From contig NC_133652.1 in assembly GCF_009905375.1 (NCBI RefSeq), positions 19,580,850-19,644,849 on the forward strand: DNA of 64,000 nucleotides, given 5' to 3'. The notes below the pieces were generated by a model. It was not told the origin of the DNA. It did no database searches and worked only from the letters and a program-made list of their open reading frames with translations. The stretch is from Apium graveolens. Taxonomy: Eukaryota > Streptophyta > Magnoliopsida > Apiales > Apiaceae. A program made the translations under genes and the position numbers. This document shows positions 11,341 through 22,546 of the stretch, piece after piece; positions within the stretch are counted from its first letter, which is position 1, and each line of letters begins with the position of its first letter.

Positions 11341-11890
11341 AATTCTTGTCTATATTGCAGTTTGCTTTGAAGCCTGAAATGAATTTATTGCAAGAACAAA
11401 GTTGGATTTAAGTAAAGATTATTCTATCAATGGATATTCCCTATCCATTGAAAGTCAAAGTTGTTCTATCAACGAATATCCATTATCCGTTGAAAGACAA
11501 ATACATTTCTGGAAATTTTATCCTTCAATGGATAAAACTGTGTTGCTTTTCAACGGATGACAGTTTACTTTATCTGTTGAGATGTCACATCAGTCGATTC
11601 AAGTGGATCACAACCGTTGATTCTATTTTCTTAACCGTTGATACTTATATATACAGCTGTATGTATTTGTATTAAAGGCAGTTTTTAGAATACATACAGT
11701 TTATTATTAGATGGTTGTAATCTACTTAAATATTGTTTAATCATTTTATTTATGCTTTTTAATTTGAGAAAGTATAAAAGCCCTTTTGATTTCTCATTTT
11801 TACTTTACGCTTTCTTGAATCTTCAAAAGCTTTTACTATCATTTCTCTGCAAAACCCTCAATCTTTTCTCTGCAACTTCTACTCACAAGA
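11341..11890 (+). promoter_or_regulatory. Pol-ORF3 spacer with internal promoter (copy 2)
   Basis: About 550 bp without coding content. 11420-11640 contains multiple AACGGAT/ATCCGTT motifs in both orientations, some mutated. GTATAAAAGC at 11772-11781 is an evident TATA box. A pyrimidine-rich leader leads to ATGGCACC at 11891, 119 bp from the box. The same arrangement occurs at 248-363. Confidence 0.6.
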
Positions 11891-12731
11891 ATGGCACCAG
11901 TGGTAAAGATAATGTCCCAATCTGGGTTCATCTATGAGAAAAACAATTTTTATAGCTTTGGTGGAAAAAAATGAAACCCACTCAGATTATCACAAGATGA
12001 TGGATTTCATCAAGAACTGCAAACTAAGCTATGCAATGCCGGAGGCCCCAATGATTTACTGTGAAGTAGTTGAGGAGATTTGGACAACTGCTGAGTTCAA
12101 TCCCACTGATATGACCATCTCCTTCTCTCTCAAAGGTAAGGATAACTGTATTAACTATGATGATATACAGTCATATTTTAAATTACCTGAGAACAATGCC
12201 ATGACACCACACACTGATAATGATGTATCTAGCATGTTAGATTCCATAGGCTACTCACTCAACTCTGCTAGTCTAGGCAGTATTAAGAGAAAAAGGCCTT
12301 AGGAAAGAATGGAGTTTTCTTGGTGATGCCTTTATTAAGGTTTTCTCTGGGAAAATTAGTAATTTTGATGCAATAACTTCATCTCTTGTTAATATGCTCT
12401 ATATGCTAGTTTCTGATAGGTACTTTAATTTTAACAATTATGTTATGCTAGAATTGGGTACTAGGTTAGGTAACAAGGCTAATAGACCTAATAACATCTA
12501 CTATGCTAGATTCTTTATGTTGTTGGCTAACCATGTTGCTGAAGGTTTGGTCATAAATAATGAGAATAGTAAGCTCAAGTGTTGGGCACAAGAGAAGAGG
12601 GTCCTTGCAGACCTTTTAAGGATGGATCTCAACAGCAATGTGCCATTGGAATATTTACCAATCATAAATGCACCTCAGGTAAATGAGGTAAATACTTCTT
12701 CAACTCCTACTACTTCCAACCCCATTATTTC
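11891..12731 (+). pseudogene. ORF3 copy 2, N-terminal part (continues at 39857)
   Basis: Starts MAPVVKIMSQSGFIYEKNNF, then a one-base shift near 11945 moves the frame; DYHKMMDFIKNCKLSYAMPE and EVVEEIWTTAEFNPTDM follow. A second shift lies near 12295. The last frame (NMLYMLVSDRYFNFNN, NNIYYARFFMLLANHV) runs into the Gypsy insertion. Compared with copy 1, about half of the residues are identical, while the flanking DNA has diverged more. The last five bases, ATTTC (12727-12731), are the target-site duplication of element B, and the reading frame continues exactly at 39857. Confidence 0.8.
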
Positions 12732-15700
12732 TGTGGCGCCCTCCAAACCCGGGTCAGAAGTTTGGGGTCCACAACACAACACAATATATCAACCCAAATA
12801 AGAAATATTATTTATAATGACCCTGCTTCACAAAACCACGGATCGCAACAGGTTAAAGTATGAAAACAAGCCACAACCTTAATTATTACATCGTACCAAA
12901 TCCCAACTTATTTAACTTACAATTGATAATAAAATCATTCTTACAACCTTGCTATCTCACTACTGCCAATAGCTCCTGCTAGCTCGATCAATCATAGTCT
13001 GGAATCCTAGCTCGAACATTGAACTGGGAAACCTTGCTAACAACCATATCCTTCTTAACTGTAGAATATATAAAAAGATTTGCAAGAGTGAGCTAACTAG
13101 CTCAGCAAGTCATATTATCAATAACTGAGGTTAAACAATAATAAATGAGATGATTCAAAAGAATCAAGTTTCTTGTTAAACAACCAATAGAATTGGATAT
13201 TCATTTTAAGTTTCTAAAATCAAGGTTAGGCTGCTGATCAGTCACGCACTAACCCCGAGCAAAGCACACATCATTGCTCTGACTACTGGATCCAAGGCCC
13301 ACATTGGCCTAATTTGACCATTAATATGGTCTGGCCACGAATCTGGTCCATATAAAGAAAGCTATCCAATTCTAAAGCATTTCAATATGATAAACAAGAG
13401 AGTTCAATAAACCGGATCATAATCAATAACAATAAAACATTTGTATAAGAGCATAATAAAAATTCATGGTTACCGAAAGGGTATGCCAAAGTACATAAAA
13501 GAAGTGGCCTCCAGCCGGTAGGATAATCGGGTATTAGATGAATAGTGTTTTTTACAAAGTTTTAGTGCTTCGATATCACAAGGTATGGTTAAGTATAAAA
13601 GTTTCTGTATATATAAACAATTTTGTTCCAGTGTTTGGTATATGATGGATATATATTTGTGGAGTAGTATCGTATTTGTGTGGTTTAATATATTGGTAAA
13701 TCCACAAGAAATGGTTCACAAAGAATAAGGCTTACGGCTCAAAGATCAAATGATGTGGCTCAGGTTCAAGGCTGGAGGATTCAAAGTATTTCCAATATAA
13801 AACAGAGCTATTTTGAATATTAACAATAGGTCACAAGAGAATTTAGAAATATTTACAATAAATCTCGAGAAAGGTTTAGAAGTACTTGCCTTATCATAAT
13901 CGATTTCAACTTCACTTGTACTTGTCTAATGACCCCTTTCAACAATCACTCGTCGGCTTCTTCTATACCTCGCTTCTATCATCTGATCACTTGCTGTATT
14001 TTCTACATGTAAATTCCATTTTCTGATCACCTGCTTCTCTTTCTTACGCCTTGCTTACTCTGCTAGGCATCATAAGTATCTATTAATATTTAACTCATAC
14101 CATTCTATTCGACATACACTTCCATCTACCCTTTGTTTCACCCAAATCCGATTAACGGATCGAAAGTTATGCTATAAACAAGTAATCACCGAATATATAG
14201 ACCGACAGTCAACCAACAAGTCACATATAACACATAACACGTCACATAATCAATGATATATCATTTATAAAGAAGTCTCGGGTCATAAACAGGCTTTCAA
14301 GTATTTAAAATGATTTTTAAAACATTTTTCAGAATTAAAACGGGTCGTTGGATCAATTTCTAAGTAATAAACAAGGTTCGGTTGGCCAATTCTGGCTTCG
14401 AAACAATTTTATAATAATTATCGAGCCTTGAAAATAATTTAAAATACTATTTTAAAGCTCGAAACTATTTTTCGGAATTTTTAAATCATTTTTAAATAAT
14501 TAAATCTAATTAAATAATTAATTAAAATTAATTAATAATTGATTAAATCAATTTATCAATTAATGTTCAAAATAATTGACTAATTAATCAATTAAAAATT
14601 AACTGAAATTAATTAAATAATTAATTCAGATTTATTTTTGAATAAAAAATAATTTTTGGAATTAAAATAATGATTTTTGAAATTAAAATAATCATTTTCG
14701 GATTTTTCTGAAATTAAAAACAATTTTAAAAATAATTTATAAAAAGAAATCCGAAATTTGAAGGAATTCAAAACAGGAATTCAGAATTTTTAAAGTTCTG
14801 GAAACTTCAGGTACTAACTTGCAAAAATGCCAAAAACACTTCTGATTTAGGGAATTTTTGGATCAAAACCGGGTCAAACCGGGTCAGAAATCCGGGTCAC
14901 CAAGAACAGAAACGGGTCCTTCATGAACCCAGATTCCGGTGACCGGAATACGGCTCCGGTAAGCCCCGATTCAGGCGAAAACAGGATGGTTTAATACGAT
15001 TCAAGTGAGGTTTTCATTCTAAATCACTTCAGGAGTTCAAATCACTTAACAATTGGACCAAACGACATCTGGAAATAAAAATCCGGCCAAAACTTCAAGA
15101 ACACCGGCGAAAACTTCAAATCATAACTCACTCCTCTACAGGCCTCGTCGATTCACAAAACTTATATGGATCGATTGCAAATTGCATAAGGAACACAACC
15201 CACCCCTTTAGAACATCTAGTAATTCTGAAATAAGAAACCCCCAAATCGAATTGAAAACATTCAAAGTAATATAAACCCTAATTTCTAAATTCCGAGAAT
15301 CAAACCCAAAATTAAGCATGTTATTGAACTCCAAATTTGAAGTATAATATACCAAAATGATCAGGAAAACAAGCTCTACAACATAAAATCATCAAATCAT
15401 TCAAACAACCATCCGTACAAAAATTCATAGTTTAAATACAAAGAAATTCGAATATAAATAATTAAATATAAAATCACCTGATGTTTCTGGGTTGAAATTG
15501 ATGGAAGATTTGGATTTTAGATTTCAGTAGCTTCGTTTTGAGTATATGTACGCCAAAATCGGATATCGATAACGCCTCCGAATTTGTGTTTGATTATGAA
15601 GAACATAATATAATTATAGTATTTTCTCTGTAAAAATTCTGTAAATACTGTTTGCAAATGATTTCCGGTACAAAATAAAATACGGTAAAGGCTATCTATA

Positions 15701-16380
15701 ATTACGGGAAATTAGTATCCCGTTGGATCATTCCGGATATAAAACGGTACGTTTATTTATAAAAACTGATCCAAACGGTATCGGTTTTCGGGATAATTAT
15801 CCAAATCAGTACAATTTGTACTGCGGTCTTGGTCTCAGCGCCTGGTTACACGTATTACGAAGTGATAATTGGGATAGTTTAATAAAAAGCTCCTGTTTAT
15901 CGAAAATACGGGTTTTATTGATTTACCGAAACGAATATTGTATCGAAAATGTTGCGCCGGGACCCGCGCAGGACAAACCGTACGCCGGATCGAAAAAGTC
16001 GAAACACGGAAAATGCTTGGAATATTGTAATTAGGTTAGGAAGGAGTTCTCGGAAGAGTTTCGGGTTCCAAAAACGTAACATCGGCTGACGTCGGTTGGT
16101 TCCCGTTTTTATAAAATAGGTTTTAAATATCCGGAAAAAGATTTTATAAATTTCATATGATCCTTATAAATCCATAAATCAACATAAAAATAATTAGGAA
16201 GATATGAAAATTATCTATATTTTATTTTGAACATATAAAAATTAAAATACTCAATTGATGTCATTTTTAAACATCCAAACACATTTAACACTTAACAAAT
16301 AATTCACAAAATAGATACTGAACATGCATAATAATTATTTATTAGCAAAAATAATTACACGATATATCCCGGATATTACA
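12732..16380 (-). repeat. Element B 3' LTR
   Basis: On the plus strand it runs from TGTGGCGCCCTCC to GGATATTACA; on its own strand it starts TGTAATATCC and ends GGCGCCACA. Adjacent at 16381-16393 is the polypurine tract. The segment 14460-14760 is an AT-rich run of ATTAATTAAAT-type repeats. Small ORFs at 15128-15355 and 15723-16034 are LTR sequence and recur in the other LTR copy. Confidence 0.92.
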
Positions 16381-16395
16381 TCCTTCCCCCCTTAA
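16381..16395 (-). other. Element B polypurine tract
   Basis: Plus strand TCCTTCCCCCCTTAA; on the element strand this is a purine run (AAGGGGGGAAGGA) ending at the LTR. It primes plus-strand DNA synthesis and fixes the element's orientation. Confidence 0.85.
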
Positions 16396-16418
16396 AAGGA
16401 TTCTGTCCTCAGAATCTC

Positions 16419-17850
16419 CTAAGAAAACCAATGAGGGTACTTTTCTCTCATATCACTTTCTAACTTCCAGGTTGACTTCTCAACCTTTGGGTTTCTCCAC
16501 AATACTCTTACTAACTTTACCACTTTATTTCTCAATACTTTCCCTCTCTTCTCTAGAATCTCTATCGGATTCTCTACATAAGACAAATCTGCCTGAAGCT
16601 CTATTGGCTCATATTCTATTACATCCCTGGAGTCTGGATTATATTTCTTAAGCATTGATACGTGAAAGACATTGTGAATGTTCTCCATGTGCGGGGGTAA
16701 CGACAACTCGTAAACTAATTTACCAACGTGCTTTAAAATTCCAAAAAGATCCGACATTTCCTGGGCTCAGCTTTCCTTTCTTTCCAAATCTCACTAATTC
16801 CGTTCATGGTGATAGTTTCAGTAATACCAAACTTTCTTCTTCGAATTTCATATCTTTCCTTGATTAATTTGTATATTTCCTTTGCCGATCTTGTGCTGCT
16901 ATCAATCTTTTCTGGATATCTTTAATAGCTTTCTTTGTCTGCTGCACCAGTTTAGGTCCAAGTATTTTGCGTTTTCCTATTTCGTTCCAATACACTGGAG
17001 ATCTGAATTTGCATCTCTAAAGGGTTTCATAGGGTGGTATCCCAATATTGGCGTGATAACTGTTGCTGTAAGAAAATTCTACCGGGGGTAAATGTTCGTC
17101 TCAATTTCCTTTAGAATCAATAGCACACATGTGTAACATGTCCTTGATTGTTTGGATCATTCCTTTACTCTAGCTGTCCGTCTGCGGGTGGTAAGCCGTA
17201 CTCATATTCAATCTTGTTCCTAAACATTCTTGAAAACTCTTCCAAAATCTCGAATTAAATCTTGGATCTCGATCAGATACGATAGACACAAGAATTTCAT
17301 GACAAACTACAATTTTCTTTAGGAACTTATGGATCAACTTATCGAGTGAAAAATCTTTCGTTTATAGGCAGAAAATGAGCTGACTTGGTAAATCTATGCA
17401 CTATAAGCCAAATGGCATCATGATTAGTTTTTGTGCTTGGTAACCCTAACTATGAAATCCATGGTGATATGCTCCCACTTTCACTCTGGAACTTCCAATG
17501 ACTGTAGCAATCCACTTGATCTCTGATGCTCTACTTTAACTCTGTTGACATATATAACATCTGCTAATTCATTCCGCAATTCCCCACTTCATATCTAACC
17601 ATCTATAATTTTCTTTAAATCTCTATACATCTTGGTACTCCCTGAATGGATTGAATACCTTGATCGTCCTTTTTGCGTGCACTATTCTTCACATACTAAA
17701 TGATTTATATCCTGATCTACTACCTCTTCCTGACACTTCTTTATCTTTTCTAACAATCCCGATTGAAAAGTTATACTTATATATTCTCACTCCTTTTTGG
17801 ATCATGCACTTTGACTTCCAATTCCAACCTCTAGAATTCCATATATAATT
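16419..17850 (-). pseudogene. pol: Element B integrase and chromodomain-like tail, decayed
   Basis: The best frame (16757 to 16419) encodes ILKHVGKLVYELSLPPHMEN, NVFHVSMLKKYNPD and a tail RGKVLRNKVVKLVRVLW...STWKLESDMREKYP, the usual end of Tekay/Del integrase. Upstream on the minus strand, around 17180-17330, SIVSDRDPRFNSRFWKSFQE and MSTAYHPQTD mark the catalytic core. AHFLPINERF lies near 17370. Stops and frameshifts interrupt every part, so no functional enzyme is encoded. Confidence 0.82.
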
Positions 17851-17859
17851 CTTCTGGTA

Positions 17860-18260
17860 CAGTCTCTATATTCATTCTCTCTCCTTCTTGCTCATCTCTT
17901 GCCACTACATTTGCTTTTTCTAGAGAGTTCATACTTCAACTCTTGTGGTCCGTATATATCTCACATATTTCTCTATACTTATAATATTTCCCAATCTTTC
18001 AAAATGAATATTATTGTTGCTTTTAATTCCCAGTTATGAGTAGGGTACTTCTGCTCATAAGGTTTCGGTTGTCTGGATGCATATGCAATAACTTTATTGT
18101 TTTGCGTCAACACACTTCCTATTCCCTTACGAGAAGTATCACTATAAACTACCAAATCCCCCTGATGCTTTCAAAGTGATAAAATAGGTGTTGTAACCAT
18201 TCTTTCATTTAACTCCGCAAAGCTTTCTTCACCCTTCTCCATTTCATATAACCTTCTTGT
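17860..18260 (-). pseudogene. pol: Element B RNase H, decayed
   Basis: Minus-strand translation gives SFAELNERMVTTPILSL, then, after a stop, [40 protein letters not shown] and NWELKAT. This is the standard Gypsy RNase H series, with DTSRKG replacing the usual DASxxG. In-frame stops are present. Confidence 0.75.
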
Positions 18261-18299
18261 TTTTTTTTCCTGGTTAACTTCATCTCGAATATTACAACT

Positions 18300-19120
18300 T
18301 TCAAGAAATCTTGCACAAATTTCCCATAATAACTGGCCCATGATAAAACTTCTTACTTTTATTGGTGCTTCTGGTCTTTCTTCATTCATACTATCTTTAA
18401 ATTTTTCTGCTAAATCCCATTTTGTCTCCTCCTTACTGACCTTCTATATTAAGAATTATACCTCCTGCCATTAAAGTTTTCATCTGGTAAACTCTTTTTA
18501 TACCGCTTCTTTCTTCTTTGACTCCTCAGCTATCATTGTATAGGTTGCATGGTTCTTCTTAATAACGCAAGTATATCTTATCCAAATTCTTCCTTCAAAA
18601 TTCTACTCATCAAATTTAAATATCACTGGTATATCAGTTCATCCCACTAACATTTCTAGAATTTTATAACAACAGTACTGAGTTCTGAAAATCATCTTTG
18701 ATATGTCCATAAGTTCAATCTTCACTTGGTAATATACCCAGTCTTAAATCAATCTTATAAAAATACCTTGTTTCGTTCATTTAGTTAAACAAATCATTGG
18801 TTTTGAGGTAACATATTTCTGCTCTTGAGAGTAGACTTGTTGAGCTTTCGCTAATACATAATCTCACCCTTCCATCTTTCTTATTAACACATCGTGCCAG
18901 TGCACTTTAAGGGGGTACACTAGGTCCAGTTGCTTTTTCTTCTAATCATCTCATGCGTTTGCTCTGGTAACTTCTTCATTTTATCTGGTGCCATTCTGTG
19001 CGGGGCTCTGAACACTGGCTTCATTTCACATACTAAATCAATCATAAACACATTTTCTTTATTTAAAGGAAATATTGGTAACTCATCTGGAAATATGTCT
19101 TGATACTGTAAAATCTTCAA
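18300..19120 (-). pseudogene. pol: Element B reverse transcriptase, decayed
   Basis: The start is clear (19120 to 18920): MKILQYQDIFPDELPIFPLN and APHRMAPDKMKKLPEQ, as at the beginning of Gypsy RT. Further in, around 18700-18880, VNKKDGRVRLCI and FYKIDLRLG correspond to the RT palm entrance. The catalytic YxDD box was not located with confidence, and stops occur throughout. Confidence 0.72.
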
Positions 19121-19259
19121 GTTCGGTCTGCTCCTAACTCTTATTTATAATCGCCATAGCACTTATATTTTGGTCACTGTAATCTTAAATTATTTTTAAC
19201 AAATTCTTTACTTTCCTTTGTCCTTTAAACTTCTTCATGTTCTCATTTGGCGTCTTCAG

Positions 19260-19580
19260 AACTATCTTCCGTCACGACGGTTTACCTAGGCATCACACTT
19301 GAATAGTTAATCCACTTCTTATAATAATATCAAATCTTCTTATCTCAAATGATATCAATTCTTCATATCTTAATGCCAGAAATATCAATTCTGTCATTGG
19401 TACTTACATATTTAATGACTGCACATTTTTAATTTGCTAGTCCTTTAGTCCTAAACTTATTGATTCGACAGGATAATTCATCTTATCAATAAAACCTTGA
19501 GAGATATATGATCAAGTTGCTCCCATATCTTTTAATACTTTAACGCATAAGGTATCCGTAATAATCTTCCACGTCATCAC
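19260..19580 (-). pseudogene. pol: Element B protease region, decayed
   Basis: The minus strand shows MGAT.SYISQGFIDKMNYPV around 19440-19540, corresponding to the D(S/T)GA(T/S)HSFIS protease motif, followed by residues resembling the F(D)VIxGMDWL end. Position between gag and RT is correct. The catalytic Asp appears replaced, and the frame is not open. Confidence 0.5.
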
Positions 19581-19589
19581 ATCCATATT

Positions 19590-21914
19590 CTAAATAACAT
19601 ATCGCAAATTCTCGTTCTCGGAGACGTATCCCTTATCGAAGTAGATTCCCTTAACTGTTAATGCATCCCGGGCTAGGGACAGTGATTTGTAATTTTCACC
19701 ATATGCCCTTGTTTCCTTTTCATGCATGCGAGGTAGATGAGACTTTGCCCGCTGAGTGTATAATACGTTAACTTTTGTTTGAAAAACTCTCGCAAGGAAC
19801 AACGGTACAACGAAATAAATAGAAGAATTCACAATTTTAATAAACTTAGAGTTGAAGAGAAAGAAGAAGTAATGATTTGAATATGAATGAGACAACCACA
19901 TTAGTACTGAAGATGGCCAGTTTTTTATACCGTGTGGCATACAGCACATGATTAGGTGGCGTCCCACCCGACTCTTTGTCATTCCGACAAAGTGTTTCAT
20001 CATAACACTATTTGTCCCAATCAGAAAGCAAAACCCGAGGGGAACAATTAAATTTGAAAGGAATGCAAAATTCTCCGTTTTATTGTCATCAGAAAGAATT
20101 TATTAAGAAAAGGAGTTCATACATTCTTAGGAATTAAAAAGGAATATACGCTGTAATGTTGAGGACAAGAATGATACCATTGATCACCATCCACATTTCA
20201 CTTGTATTCATCTTTCGAGTTTGATTGATCATATCCCAATTGAATCATATAATAACTTTAGAAGTATGCTAAAATGTCTTCGTAACTTATCATTATGGTA
20301 GATTCTTACTTTTTAAGTCTCGCATCTGTAACGTCGTACCTACACGTATAATACTTTAACAATTTGATCATAATGGCGTTCTTATCAGATAACCTTGAGT
20401 TTCCTCTTTTTGATTTGGAATAACCATGAATCATTCAATATAATGATCATTTTATTAACAATATTCTTCTTTTAGAAAAGTCTGGAAATCTTCCCAATCT
20501 TCTTCGGTCGTGCTCAGGCTTCCATTAAATCCATGAATTCCTTGAACTCTGATAATTCCAGTAATTGGATGAATAATTACTCTATACGCTGGTTTTGTTG
20601 TTAATCTTATCAAACAATATTTGTACCTTCTTGTTAGGAATAAACAACTTCCTCATAATCGCAGATTACTTCGTCCTCTGAATTAACAATACTAAATCTA
20701 AAATAATATCCTTCCAACTAATCCGAGTCTTTTGACAAACAAGAAACTCAAGTAGTAACTTGACAACCGATGTTTAAAACTTATTTTATTCGAAAAGGCT
20801 TTTAGAAATTTTGTGAGGAAAAATCTTTTTCGAAAACTTGTTAAAAATTTTGAAAATTTTGAAAATCACACCTCTGGTTGTCCTCACTATATGAGTTGGT
20901 TGTTATCCTTCTTATGACCAAATACCAAGTTAAAGAACGATCACTCAAAGGTCCATTCACTTCCATTTATCTCCTCTCCTTCATTGGGGTTTATTACTTT
21001 CCGTAATCAGTTAAAACTTCCGCTGTCGTTGCACGTTATCTTATTTATAGCTTCACATTAAGGCTCCCATACTGGTAGTACTCCCGTTAACCACTTTGCA
21101 ATCATTAAGTAAAACAGACTATCCAATAATCGACAAATCAGCTAATGTCACATCATCTTGTTAAAATATAACACATCATTACAACACCATTAATTTCAAG
21201 AATTCTTCAGATCCCTAATCTCCTCTAACTTTCTCTCTTCAACACTTATCTACTCTGTTCCACAAGCTAGTCATGAGTAGCCTAATTAATAGCTTCTTGT
21301 AACCTGATAACAGCCATCCTCTAGAACACTTGAATCTTCTTTCTAAACTCCTTATCACCTTAATTTGTATCGCAATACTCACCATTTACTACAGCTATCA
21401 TGTCCTTTTTCGCAATTGCTATTGTTTCATTGGGAAGGTTTTTAAACTGGGGATATAGAATATGGTGTATAGTAAACAGAAAAGATACATTCATAGTTGA
21501 ATGTTCAAAAGAACAAGAATAAGCAAATGAAGGTTCTTGAATAGGTAGTCTCATATCGAGAGATGATAGAATAGCGTTGAATAACTTGGGGAGGCGCAAC
21601 TGTCATAACAGAAGGTAATACCGCTAATACTGATGGAGAACAAAGCGCAAATCGAATATGAGAGAAGATGACGATCCTTAAACGGAAGGCTCCAAACGAT
21701 CAATTGATGCAGAGGAATCAGGATTTGCCATTGCCGTTGTCTGGAATTCACGTTGCAAGCTGAGAATCCCGAATCGCAACACGAACCGTGCCGGAGACCT
21801 ACTATACAGTCGCACTCAACCTCACAATGACTTATTTTTCTATTTCCTATTCCTAATCTAACCCTTTACCCAATCCCGACAATCTAGGCTTGTTTCAGTG
21901 ACTTATAACCTGTA
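19590..21914 (-). pseudogene. Element B gag/leader region, unresolved
   Basis: By position between the 5' LTR and protease this should be gag, 2.3 kb. One ORF (20003 to 19590, 137 codons) is not recognisable, and no zinc knuckle was found with confidence. Other small ORFs (21360-21751) show no similarity I can name. I treat the whole stretch as decayed gag plus leader. Confidence 0.35.
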
Positions 21915-21926
21915 GCTCTGATACCA
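21915..21926 (-). other. Element B primer-binding site
   Basis: Plus strand GCTCTGATACCA is the reverse complement of TGGTATCAGAGC (tRNA-iMet site), three bases from the LTR end at 21930. Confidence 0.9.
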
Positions 21927-21929
21927 ACC

Positions 21930-22546
21930 TGTGGCGCCCTCCAAACCCGGGTCAGAAGTTTGGGGTCCACAACACAACACAATATATCAACCCGAATAAG
22001 AAATATTATTTATAATGACCCTGCTTCACAAAACCACGGATCGCAACAGGTTAAAGTATGAAAATAAGCCACAACCTTAATTATTACATCGTACCAAATC
22101 CCAACTTATTTAACTTACAATTGATAATAAAATCATTCTTACAACCTTGCTATCTCACTACTGCCAATAGCTCCTGCTAGCTCGATCAATCATAGTCTGG
22201 AATCCTAGCTCGAACATTGAACTGGGAAACCTTGCTAACAACCATATCCTTCTTAACTGTAGAATATATAAAAAGATTTGCAAGAGTGAGCTAACTAGCT
22301 CAGCAAGTCATATTATCAATAACTGAGGTTCAACAATAATAAATGAGATGATTCAAAAGAATCAAGTTTCTTGTTAAACAACCAATAGAATTGGATATTC
22401 ATTTTAAGTTTCTAAAATCAAGGTTAGGCTGCTGATCAGTCACGCACTAACCCCGAGCAAAGCACACATCATTGCTCTGACTACTGGATCCAAGGCCCAC
22501 ATTGGCCTAATTTGACCATCAATATGGTCTGGCCACGAATCTGGTC
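21930..22546 (-). repeat. Element B 5' LTR, distal piece (split by C)
   Basis: 617 bp starting TGTGGCGCCC, matching 12732 onward. It ends with TGGTC (22542-22546), the target duplication of element C, and the LTR resumes at 36820. Confidence 0.92.

Noticed and set aside
19590..20003. 137-codon minus-strand ORF as a host gene
   Set aside because: It lies between protease and 5' LTR of element B, where decayed gag is expected, and has no recognisable domain.
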